This document shows, piece after piece, positions 1 through 7,800 of a DNA stretch of 26,497 bases; the first letter of the stretch is position 1; the number at the start of each line of letters is the position of its first letter. The translations under genes and the position numbers were made by a program. The stretch lies in assembly GCA_044426075.1 (NCBI GenBank), contig JAWXUT010000011.1, positions 1-26,497 of the forward strand, written 5' to 3'. The stretch is from JAWXUT01 sp044426075. GTDB taxonomy: Bacteria > Bacillota > Clostridia > Christensenellales > DTU072. The notes beneath the pieces were generated by a model. That model was given only the letters and a program-made list of their open reading frames with translations, made no database searches and was not told the origin of the DNA.

Positions 1-6
1 ACTATT

Positions 7-64
7 GATTTATCAACAAGTTGACAAATCTACAAATGCAAGCATTTGGCTAGATAAATCTAGC
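7..64. repeat. Three adjacent palindromes, each centred on AA
   Basis: Three inverted repeats sit almost end to end. The first is 7-30, with 11-bp arms, one mismatch and centre AA at 18-19. The second is 33-48 (CAAATGC-AA-GCATTTG, perfect). The third is 49-64 (GCTAGAT-AA-ATCTAGC, perfect). The arm sequences are unrelated, but the layout and two-base AA centre are the same. They could be tandem protein-binding dyads or a row of RNA hairpins. The array is close to the window edge and may continue to the left. Confidence 0.7.
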
Positions 65-143
65 AATAGCACCGATATATTACACTCAGCTGTCCGAAAA
101 TGCACTTCGTGCGCTTTCTCCCCGCTTCATATAATATTACTTA

Positions 144-173
144 AAACAGCCCCACAAAAATGCAGGGCTGTTT
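144..173 (-). terminator. Possible intrinsic terminator hairpin
   Basis: Perfect 9-bp arms AAACAGCCC (144-152) and GGGCTGTTT (165-173) surround a 12-nt loop. Read on the minus strand the stem is followed by TTTTAAG, a short U tract, so it may end the transcript of the lipoprotein gene about 200 nt upstream. Read on the plus strand the T run is only three bases long, so the minus direction is preferred. The T run is short, which limits confidence. Confidence 0.5.
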
Positions 174-175
174 CG

Positions 176-190
176 TGCGTGATATATGGC
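176..190. repeat. 15-bp direct repeat, copy 1
   Basis: TGCGTGATATATGGC occurs here and again, identically, at 352-366. Each copy follows a hairpin (144-173 and 276-340) and each is followed by a short T-rich stretch and TTAC or TTTAC. The shared context suggests a duplicated hairpin-plus-tail unit rather than chance. Confidence 0.65.
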
Positions 191-243
191 GTTTACAAAG
201 AACTAACACTTATTCTTACTTATTAATACTAAATAGAAGTCGT

Positions 244-373
244 GTAAAAAGCCAGAGATTGCGTATATAACAAGCAAACCCACCCGCAACCGATACGAAT
301 ATTACTAGAGCGTAAATGAGTATTGGGTGTGGGTGGGTTTGTGAAGTTAGATGCGTGATATATGGCTTTTTAC
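244..373. repeat. Nested inverted repeats next to the lipoprotein stop codon
   Basis: The outer arms GTAAAAAGCC (244-253) and GGCTTTTTAC (364-373) are perfect complements; the right arm covers the stop codon of the lipoprotein gene. Inside them, 276-291 and 325-340 form a second stem of 16 positions: a perfect 10-bp core AAACCCACCC/GGGTGGGTTT, then a G-T pair, and one mismatch. The inner loop is 33 nt. Neither strand has a good U tract after the stem, so a classical terminator is doubtful. A small non-autonomous palindromic element of about 130 bp is an alternative. Confidence 0.5.
352..366. repeat. 15-bp direct repeat, copy 2
   Basis: This is the second identical copy of TGCGTGATATATGGC (the first is 176-190). 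It directly abuts the outer right arm of the nested inverted repeat and lies just downstream of the lipoprotein stop codon at 370. Confidence 0.65.
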
Positions 374-1827
374 GCGGTTAGCATTGCTACCTCGTCCGAA
401 TCCGCCATAACACTTAGTAAGTAAGCTTGTTGTGTGTAGGTGTCGCGATTTACGCTTTCGGATAGGTCTACATAGTAGGTGTAGCTTAGAACGTTGTCGT
501 TGAAGAAGTAGATTGTATCGTCAATTAAATCATATGACAACCAAGTTGTGCTGTAGCCGCCGCTATATACAGATTCTGCTGGGCGGATATCTACGGTGTA
601 CTCTGCATCTGCTGCTTCTTTTGAAAGTACGTCTATTTTATAGATAACTGAACTTAATATGTAGTATACACATACGTTTGTATCGGTTACTTCAATTTTA
701 ACGATTTCTGGAGCGGTGCCAGTTGAAATTAGTGCAACTGTTTGCTCGGTGTACCAATTGCCGTCTGTTGACTTTGTCAAAATTGCGTAGTCGGTGCTGT
801 TTAGAACCAAAGCTTGTGTTTCACTTAAGAAATAGAATGATGTGTAGCTTGTTAAGTAGCTATATCTTACTTCTTTTGCATAGTTGAATGACAACTCTTC
901 TGAAACATTTGCAATGCTGAATTCATATGAATATGTACCAGATGATATTGCGTTTGAAGAACTATCTAACCTTGTGTATATCAATTGGATACCAGTTGTT
1001 GTGTAAATTGACTCAACCAAAGTAATGGTGTAGTATTTACCACGTGTGTTATCTGAATCGGCAGAATCTAAAGATGTGAAGCAATCTGCATCAATTAGCA
1101 TAACTGGTTCAGCAGCTCCTGCGCGATATGAATAAACGATGTTGCTTGAAATTGTAGTATCTTCATTTGCCTTTGTATAGAAAACTGCGTCAACAAGTTC
1201 GTTGCTGTTGTCTTCGTACTCAGTCATATAAAGAGCGCTAATTTCTTCATCAATCATTGTATCGGTAAAGTTTTTATCGTTTAAATCGATAATATGCAAC
1301 TCGTAGCTTAAATAATAAACAATGTAATCATCAACTACTTTGTAAATTGCTGTGTAATCATCAAACTTTGCGATAACTTCTGTATCGGTGCCGTCAACTT
1401 TTGTACGCATTATCCACATTGCTGTTGTCTTTGCGGTACCTGTTGAATCTTTATCGATTGAAGGGGTGCTATAGTAAATGTAATCACCAACAATATATAA
1501 ACCTGAGGTTGCAACTGTATTGTAAACATTTTTTGGCACGATAATTGTGTTGGTTTCTGCAATTGGATCGCCATTTGCATCTAACTCTACCCTAGCGATT
1601 GCACCTTTTAGCACATCGCCAAATGTATTATCAACATCAGCACCAGCATAGCCGTTAATGTAATACAAATAATCACCGTAGGTTACTGCAAGACCACCGT
1701 TACTTGTGACTGTTGTGTCGGTGTAATCGGTTGATATTGCACTTGCCCCGTATGACTCTGTACATCCTGCAAACAATGATATTGTAAGCACTAAACATAA
1801 TACTACTAAAATAATTTTTTTCTTCAT
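370..1827 (-). CDS. Lipoprotein of 485 aa, beta-propeller-like
   Basis: Predicted lipid-anchored extracytoplasmic protein. Seen: a basic start (MKKK), a hydrophobic stretch to about residue 20 and a lipobox LFAGC, so the mature protein would begin at Cys22. The rest is beta-rich and soluble. Repeated short blocks of the type 'GDYLYYIN', 'GDYIYYST', 'DDYIVYYLS' and 'DDTIYFFND', each followed by polar linkers, are typical of bladed propeller proteins such as the DUF5050-like group; the family assignment is inference. The start is fixed by GGAG (1833-1836) five bases before the ATG. A good promoter lies upstream (1860-1888), so it is probably transcribed separately from the genes to its right. 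No catalytic motif was recognised. A role in surface sensing or binding is only a guess. Confidence 0.85.
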   Translation of the reverse strand: MKKKIILVVLCLVLTISLFAGCTESYGASAISTDYTDTTVTSNGGLAVTYGDYLYYINGYAGADVDNTFGDVLKGAIARVELDANGDPIAETNTIIVPKNVYNTVATSGLYIVGDYIYYSTPSIDKDSTGTAKTTAMWIMRTKVDGTDTEVIAKFDDYTAIYKVVDDYIVYYLSYELHIIDLNDKNFTDTMIDEEISALYMTEYEDNSNELVDAVFYTKANEDTTISSNIVYSYRAGAAEPVMLIDADCFTSLDSADSDNTRGKYYTITLVESIYTTTGIQLIYTRLDSSSNAISSGTYSYEFSIANVSEELSFNYAKEVRYSYLTSYTSFYFLSETQALVLNSTDYAILTKSTDGNWYTEQTVALISTGTAPEIVKIEVTDTNVCVYYILSSVIYKIDVLSKEAADAEYTVDIRPAESVYSGGYSTTWLSYDLIDDTIYFFNDNVLSYTYYVDLSESVNRDTYTQQAYLLSVMADSDEVAMLTA

Positions 1828-1859
1828 AACTACTCCATTATGGAATCTATTGTTTTATA

Positions 1860-1888
1860 ATTATATAATATAAAACATTTTTTTGCAA
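1860..1888 (-). promoter_or_regulatory. Sigma-A-like promoter of the 485-aa lipoprotein gene
   Basis: On the minus strand the -35 box TTGCAA (1883-1888, 4/6 to consensus) is followed by exactly 17 bases and a perfect -10 box TATAAT (1860-1865). Transcription would start near 1853, giving a leader of about 25 nt with GGAG at 1833-1836. The surrounding DNA is very AT-rich, so some chance matches are expected, but perfect spacing and correct position support it. Confidence 0.7.
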
Positions 1889-1943
1889 TAGTTTTTCACC
1901 ATTTATAAAAATTGTATTTATATTTATCTAAAATATCGCATTT

Positions 1944-2720
1944 TTATACGATTAAATCGTTTACACTACCTAAAACTATGCTTGGAACAAGGTCTGAAGC
2001 CTCAATTTCTGCCAAAGTTGTCTCGCCCGACAACACCGCTACAGATTTATATCCGTTTTTAATCCCAAAAGCTATGTCGGTATACAGCCTATCTCCTACC
2101 ATTGCAATGCGGTCTTTAGCAACTCCAACAACGCTCTCAACAAGAGCTGCCATTGGTGGGTTTGGCTTGCCGCATATAACACGAGGCTCCCTCTTGCTTG
2201 CGCGCTTAAACATAGCTAAAAATGCCCCAACATCTGGCAAGTCACCCGCTTCAGATGGGCATACGTCGTCGGGATGAGTGGCTATAAAATCACTGCCGTT
2301 TAACAACATTAAATTTGCCTTTTTCATCTTTTCGTACGTCAATGTGGTGTCGTAGGCAAGCAACACTATGTCTGCGCCCTCTTCCACTACGTTAATGCCG
2401 CCCTCTTTGATTTCTTCTACAAAACCAGGGGTGCCAACGGGATAAACAGTGCTGTTTGCGCAGTTTTTGTTTAGATAATTTATTGTTGCCATAGTTGAAG
2501 TTAAAAGTTGGTTTTTGCCACAATTGTAGCCCAATTTTGCCATTTTAGCGGTGTATTCGCCCTTGCCTTTGCTGCTATTGTTGGTTAAGAAAAAAACTTT
2601 TTTACCCATTTCTTCCAACCTTTTTAGCGTGTTGATAGAATCGCCTATCGCGCTATCACCTAAATAAATTGTGCCGTCTAAATCAAACACAAAAACATCT
2701 ACATCAACTACTGTTTTCAT
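1944..2720 (-). CDS. HAD-family phosphatase, NagD/class IIA type
   Basis: Predicted cytoplasmic phosphatase of the haloacid dehalogenase superfamily, subclass IIA (the NagD, p-nitrophenyl phosphatase and phosphoglycolate phosphatase group). Motif I is FDLDGT near residues 12-17 with the nucleophile Asp13 and acid/base Asp15; motif II is FLTNNSS; motif III supplies the Lys in CGKPNPP; motif IV is MVGDRLYTDI with two Mg-binding Asp residues. The substrate-specificity cap lies between motifs II and III, as in class IIA. The length of 258 aa is normal. AAGGAG at 2727-2732 lies six bases before the ATG and inside the end of the upstream gene; the two genes overlap by 17 bp, so translation is likely coupled. 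The true substrate cannot be read from sequence. Confidence 0.9.
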   Translation of the reverse strand: MKTVVDVDVFVFDLDGTIYLGDSAIGDSINTLKRLEEMGKKVFFLTNNSSKGKGEYTAKMAKLGYNCGKNQLLTSTMATINYLNKNCANSTVYPVGTPGFVEEIKEGGINVVEEGADIVLLAYDTTLTYEKMKKANLMLLNGSDFIATHPDDVCPSEAGDLPDVGAFLAMFKRASKREPRVICGKPNPPMAALVESVVGVAKDRIAMVGDRLYTDIAFGIKNGYKSVAVLSGETTLAEIEASDLVPSIVLGSVNDLIV

Positions 2721-3711
2721 TAAAAACTCCTTCTAAAAACCCGCAAGACGCAAAATATGTAAGCGCTCCATTTGTGGGAACAAGCTCCATAGCAATCATT
2801 AGGTTATCAATTGTTTGTTTGCAATTATAGCGCACCTCTTGTAAATTTACTGCATCCCCCAAGCACTGCGCCTTAATCCGCCACATAATCTCGTCACAAG
2901 GCAAAAACCTTTCAAGCACGTGATAGCTAGGCTTAAATGGCTGTTGCTCACCTAAATACCCCTTATGCCCTTTGGGAAAGCAGAAAAGTTGTCTAATTCG
3001 CACCCTATCTGCACCATATAAGATACCACTAATTTTGCATTTTGTAAACTGTGTAAGCACATAAATTAGAAAAATTACTCCCGCACTGCTGTGCTCTCTA
3101 CCTTCAGTTAACGCTATAAATTCAGCATACATTATGGCAGAACTTGCCTTATAGTCCCACATTTTTGCAATAATTTGCATACCCTTTTCAATATTACAAT
3201 TGTTACTTCTGTCGTTTATAATAAAGGTGTAAGATTGCTTAAAAATATCCTCTATCTCTTTAGAAACACACACCTCTGCTGCCATTATATCTAGGGCAGA
3301 AATATGCACCAGAATCATTGCTTGCAATAAATCGTTGCAATATAAATCTATTAAATCATTGTGTAAATATATATAGTTTGGGTAACCAACTTTGCATATT
3401 TGATTACCTATTAGTGCATAATTAGATATGGTTGTAGCACTTAATTTGTTTGGACAAAGTATAAGGATTCTAGCGTTTGCAAGCGATTTTGCGGCGGCTA
3501 TTTGCCTATCATTGCCAAACGCAACTATATATCTTATTTGTTTAGCAAGTTCACTTGTTGGGCCCTCTACATATGGGTTATTTTGTGCCTTTAGCATCTC
3601 TAAAAATTCGGCACTTGCCCCAAATACTGCAACGGTGCCATATGGATATTTATCCTTAATTAATTTAGCAACGCTTGTTTCAACTTGTTCGCAAAAAAAC
3701 ACTTCTCTCAT
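2704..3711 (-). CDS. Degenerate iron-alcohol-dehydrogenase-like protein (uncertain)
   Basis: Hypothetical cytoplasmic protein of 335 aa. The N-terminal half has alternating beta/alpha character ('GTVAVFGAS', 'RYIVAFGNDRQIAAAKSLA', 'ILILCPNKL') resembling the NAD-binding half of the iron-containing alcohol dehydrogenase, glycerol-1-phosphate dehydrogenase and dehydroquinate synthase fold. The C-terminal half is helical, with 'SALDIMAAE' and 'EGREHSSA' near where family members carry their metal-binding Asp and His. The glycine-rich GGGS motif of active members is not evident, so activity is doubtful. No Shine-Dalgarno sequence precedes the ATG. It follows the QueG-like gene by 37 nt and overlaps the HAD gene by 17 bp. 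A divergent sn-glycerol-1-phosphate dehydrogenase is the nearest guess; this rests on pattern only. Confidence 0.45.
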   Translation of the reverse strand: MREVFFCEQVETSVAKLIKDKYPYGTVAVFGASAEFLEMLKAQNNPYVEGPTSELAKQIRYIVAFGNDRQIAAAKSLANARILILCPNKLSATTISNYALIGNQICKVGYPNYIYLHNDLIDLYCNDLLQAMILVHISALDIMAAEVCVSKEIEDIFKQSYTFIINDRSNNCNIEKGMQIIAKMWDYKASSAIMYAEFIALTEGREHSSAGVIFLIYVLTQFTKCKISGILYGADRVRIRQLFCFPKGHKGYLGEQQPFKPSYHVLERFLPCDEIMWRIKAQCLGDAVNLQEVRYNCKQTIDNLMIAMELVPTNGALTYFASCGFLEGVFNENSS

Positions 3712-3722
3712 ACAACCATTAT

Positions 3723-3751
3723 ATAGTAGATATGATTAAAGCGTTTGTCTA
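3723..3751 (-). promoter_or_regulatory. Possible internal promoter before the dehydrogenase-like gene
   Basis: On the minus strand TAGACA (3746-3751, 5/6 to the -35 consensus, overlapping the upstream stop codon) is followed by 17 bases and TACTAT (3723-3728, 4/6). A perfect TATAAT also lies at 3718-3723 but has no matching -35. Initiation near 3716 would leave only about five bases before the ATG at 3711, which itself lacks a ribosome binding site. A nearly leaderless message is possible, but chance matches in AT-rich DNA are an equally fair reading. Confidence 0.3.
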
Positions 3752-4627
3752 GTTTTGTAAATTATTGTCTTTGTTTAAGCTGAGATATTGTGCTTTTGCA
3801 GCGTTCGCAATTGTGGGGTCTGCATTGTCAAAGAATTGTTGCAGAAAATAGCTGTCGCACTGCTGAGTTACAGAATTAATTGCGAAAAAAGCTATGCGAT
3901 TGGGTCTTATATAGTTTGCACCCATAAATTCTGCGAGTGGCATAAGCCCCTTTTTGCCACTTTTAAACGCGTGTGATAGCCATTTAAATGACAACATTTC
4001 TAGCAGTTTTGCTGGTGTTTCGGTGCTTGCAATTGCGCTATTTTGTGGGCAAACGCTCTGGCACCTATCGCAACCCAAAATGCTACCGCTTAGCGGTGCT
4101 AGGTTTAGCTTGGTGTGTTGGTAGTTATCCATAGCGTCTCTTAGGCACAATGCGCGCGTAAAGTTTGTTGCGCTGATGCCACCACTTGGGCACGCGGCAA
4201 CACATCTGCCACAGTTATCGCAAGTAGCAGAAAATGCAACTTTATGCTCTAAAAATTCACCTTTTAATGACACTATTGCCAGTGCAACCTTGGTGCCATA
4301 TGGTGGAATTGCAATAAGAGTTGTGTGCAAACGAACGCCACACCCTAGCCTTTCAAACTCACTTTTTATGTCATTATAGTCACTTTGTGCCCCAAAACTT
4401 GCAAGTTTTGCTATAATTGCCTTTTGTGTATGATAAAGGGTGTTGCTTGCCACATAATATGCATCTAAATTGGTGTAGCCTTCGGGATTCTTTGTAAAAG
4501 GCGAATATGGCAAAAACAATAACAGCTTATATTCTTTAGGCGCAACACGCACCAAAAAATATTCAACCACACCCCCGCCGCTAGGGTAGGGGTGTGCCAA
4601 TTCACCTATTATGTCTGCAATATCCAT
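3749..4627 (-). CDS. QueG-like double 4Fe-4S protein (epoxyqueuosine reductase family)
   Basis: The C-terminal half carries the ferredoxin-like module of epoxyqueuosine reductase, the cobalamin-dependent enzyme of the last step of tRNA queuosine synthesis. Motif CDNCGRCVAACPSGG gives CxxCxxCxxxCP, and GCDRCQSVCPQN gives CxxCxxxCP, with an intervening 'CLRDAM' Cys, as expected for two 4Fe-4S clusters. The protein is 292 aa, shorter than many QueG proteins (commonly about 310-390). The segment before the first cluster is compressed, and I cannot find the conserved acidic block (Asp in the 'vDtaPvler'-like stretch) that lines the catalytic site. It may be a divergent clostridial QueG or a relative with another role. 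The ATG lacks a clear Shine-Dalgarno sequence and sits 17 bases after the 50-aa peptide gene, which suggests translational coupling. Confidence 0.75.
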   Translation of the reverse strand: MDIADIIGELAHPYPSGGGVVEYFLVRVAPKEYKLLLFLPYSPFTKNPEGYTNLDAYYVASNTLYHTQKAIIAKLASFGAQSDYNDIKSEFERLGCGVRLHTTLIAIPPYGTKVALAIVSLKGEFLEHKVAFSATCDNCGRCVAACPSGGISATNFTRALCLRDAMDNYQHTKLNLAPLSGSILGCDRCQSVCPQNSAIASTETPAKLLEMLSFKWLSHAFKSGKKGLMPLAEFMGANYIRPNRIAFFAINSVTQQCDSYFLQQFFDNADPTIANAAKAQYLSLNKDNNLQN

Positions 4628-4644
4628 ATATGTTTTACAAACAA

Positions 4645-4797
4645 TTATGCAGCTACTTCTTCTGTTACTTCAGCAACAGCTCCGTCAACAACTTCATCAG
4701 TTGTGCCAGAAGGTAGGCCTATTAAAAGTAGGAATGCCATTGCACCTACAACTGCCATAACTAGAACGATTTTTGAAATTTTTAATGCTATTTTCAT
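4645..4797 (-). CDS. Small membrane peptide of 50 aa with acidic tail
   Basis: A short gene encoding 50 residues, ending in TAA. Residues 1-9 are basic (MKIALKISK), about residues 10-28 form one hydrophobic helix rich in Val, Ala, Met and Leu, and the remainder is an acidic tail with DE, EVTEE and a terminal VAA. Support for translation is strong: AGGAGG at 4807-4812 stands nine bases before the ATG, a better site than those of the next two genes. It sits between the 3736-aa lipoprotein gene (32-nt gap) and the QueG-like gene (17-nt gap), on the same strand. With one helix and an acidic tail it could be a small membrane protein or a secreted peptide precursor. I recognise no family. Confidence 0.7.
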   Translation of the reverse strand: MKIALKISKIVLVMAVVGAMAFLLLIGLPSGTTDEVVDGAVAEVTEEVAA

Positions 4798-4829
4798 GTT
4801 AACTATCCTCCTATAAATTAACTTGGTTA

Positions 4830-7800
4830 TTAATTGATTACTATATCATTTGCGTTTAATGCAAATTCATTTTGAACAGAGATACTGCCGTCTACTTCAT
4901 TTATAGACATAATTGCACTCATATTTGCAGTAAATACGCAACCGCTTATGATAATATTTGTGCTATCACAGTAAAATCTTACGCCTACTGACTTAGAGTA
5001 TGATATATCGGAATTAAGTATTGTTATATCTTGCGCGGTGTTTGCAACAACTATGCTAGATATATTTGAATCAAACACGCAATTGTTTACTAGTAATGAT
5101 CCGCCGATAATATAAATGCCAGTTGCATATCCGTAGAATGTTGTGTTGGTTAGCGTAACAGTGCCGGTATAGTTAGCGTTTGTTACAATTGCTACGCATT
5201 CTGATAGATATAGCTCTGTTTCTCTAGTAAATGTAACACGATTTAGTGTAACATCGCTAGCCCCGCTGCCAATCTTAAGTGATGTACTGTTTGCGGATGC
5301 TGTAAATGCAATAACATCAAGCGATAAACCACCTTTTTCTACTGTAATAGAATCAATGAATACACCGATTTCACCAGTAACTGGGTCATAAGCACCTACT
5401 ATTGTTAGAGCCACGTTCTTTGAAATTGTGATTGCATCATAAACGCCTGGTTTCAAGTACCATTTTACAACGGTGTTATCTTCAAGCGCATTTAGATATA
5501 CAGATTGAAGTTCTTCGCTATCTTCAATTACATAGCCGTCAGTTGGTTTTGCAATTGTATATGTACCGTTTACCATAGCTACAATATCGTAGTTACTAAA
5601 CTTACTGTTTGTGGATACAATGCTTGTAATAACAAGGTCATAGTCACCAATAAAACTTAGGTCGGTAATGGTGTTACCCTCGCTATCCACACAAGATATG
5701 GCAATTGTACCAAATACATTTATTGTATCGCTGCCTTGCAAGCCATTAACAGTGTACTCGCCATTTTCGTCTTGCATAAGTATTGTTACTTCAGAATCAA
5801 AATCTTTAAGGTCGCTCAAATATGTAGAAGTTACTGTATTTGCCGAAACATAAACTTTAAGCTGATTTATTGTAACAGTTCCGCTAACTTCTCCGTCTGG
5901 ATAATTTGTGCCACCGTCAATTATAACTTCAACTTCATATGAACCAACATTGCTCATACTATTAAGTGCATAGCCTTCGCTTGAAGTATACTTGTATGTA
6001 ACAGCAATGCCGTAGCTTGCATAATCATCTGGTAAGCCCACAACTTCTGCTTGTCTTGCAGATGAACCGTCATAAGTCAAACTGTTAACAAGTTGATAAG
6101 TTACATCTATTTTGCTTATAACAACGTAAATAGAGTATGTTGTTCGCGCGCTTGTTTCTCCACTAATCAACGAAATTGTGTAGTTTTGTTGATTAGAATC
6201 AATTGTAAATACCATTAAATATGTGCCCGCATTTATTGGAGTTGTAACACCTAATGTTTCGTATGTTAACTCATCTACCGCATAGTAAGTGATTGTGTAT
6301 ACAAATGTGCTATCACTAGTTGGAACATTGTTTATAAATGGCTCTTGCATTTGAGAATTATATGTATAGTCAATAGTGCCGCCTACTGCAGTAGATTGCT
6401 CTTTGCCAACCGCTGACTCTTCTGTATAGAATACAACATCAGTTGGATTAATTACATATTGATAGATATTATAGCTGAATTCCAAATAACCCTCTACGTT
6501 ATAATCCATAATTTCAATACGAACCATATATGAACCCACGTTTGTAGGAGCAAGGTTAACCCAAGTTGCGCCACCGTTTGAACTATAAGTTACTGAGTAT
6601 CCTTCAACATTGCCATACTCGCCATTTTCTCTCATAAACTGCTCAATAGTCAAGTAGTCTGCGATGTTATTAGCGGTTCCGCTATAGTAAGTTGTAAACC
6701 AATCATCTGACAAGGCAATATCACCAGTGGTTACTTGCGCTTTTGTAACAACAACTGGAACAGAAACATATCTTGTATTGCCACCAGAAGTCATATAAGT
6801 ACCCGTTGCGGTGTATGTGCCAGCAAGCGCGATATCCACTTCAGAAAGGTTCCAGAAAATCTCATATACTGCGCCACTTGCACTTGTAAGTGTTGGTAGT
6901 GCATCTGTGGTGATATGTGTATCAAGCTCAACTTCAATGCTAGCTGAAGAATCTAGTGTTAAGTCGGAATCCAACTTGGTGTAGTCATAAGAAGTTATTG
7001 GTACACTAAAGTAAATTGGAAGTATAGTATTGCCCTCCGCATCACCACTAATTTTGGTAGAACTACTTGATATAAATGTGTAACTGCAAGTGAACTTAGC
7101 ATAACTGGTTTCAGTGCCGTCGCTATCAAAGCTAATTACATATTCAATATCTTCAACTGTTAAGTATGAGCCGTAATCGTCAACAATAACTATATCAGGT
7201 AGCAAGCTTGTTTCTAAACCACTTGTATAAATGTTGTTGTTATTGCGCGCAACAACAAGTGTATCATAAATCAGCGCACCTTGTGCATCACTATCACCAA
7301 TTGTAATTATACTTGTAACTTGCGGATCAATAACTTGAATGGTAAATAATATGTTATAGCTATCAACCGCGCCAAGTGTTGCATAAACGCCGGTGTAAGT
7401 ACGCACCTCATTTGTATTTAAACCGTACAAGCCGTTTGTTCCGCTTGAGAATGATAATGGAACTGCGGTGATATCGGTTTGCCCTTCATATATAAATGAA
7501 TAATACAAGTAGTTAGGTAGTTGTGACTCCAAGTCCTCACCCATTAACACGTAAATTGTACCACCGTCGATAGGGTCAGTGCTAGTTGCTTCAATATCCC
7601 TTGCTTTAATTGGGAATTGGATTGCTATAGTGGTTCCGTAAATTGGGAACTCAACCATAGTTGTCATTACATCAACATCGGGGTTGGAGTTGTCTGCAAT
7701 TGAGCCGTCAATAACATCAGATCTCTCTAAGTAATCGGTGTCAAATATCCACTCTACCTCGTCTACATAAACTAGCGTTGTATCATTATAGTACTTAATT

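Larger units (their letters stand above)
1..369. other. Gene-free left flank with palindromes and inverted repeats
   Basis: No convincing gene lies here. The longest open frame (5-226, plus strand) has no ribosome binding site, runs straight through hairpin sequences and has no recognisable protein character. The stretch instead holds three adjacent palindromes (7-64), a GC-rich hairpin (144-173), a 15-bp direct repeat (176-190 and 352-366) and nested inverted repeats (244-373). It is the 3' flank of the minus-strand lipoprotein gene that ends at 370. Confidence 0.6.

Noticed and set aside
7..64. Palindrome row as a CRISPR array
   Set aside because: The units differ in sequence, there are no spacers of constant length and no cas gene is nearby.
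5..226. Plus-strand open frame of 73 codons at the left edge
   Set aside because: No ribosome binding site, it runs through three palindromes and a hairpin, and the product has no protein-like pattern.
1948..1960. ACGATTAAATCGT palindrome near the end of the HAD gene as a terminator
   Set aside because: A stem of only five pairs, lying inside the coding end and with no T run; too weak to call.
1912..2277. Plus-strand open frame opposite the HAD phosphatase gene
   Set aside because: It is antisense to a well-supported gene with all HAD motifs and has no start signal; it is a shadow frame.
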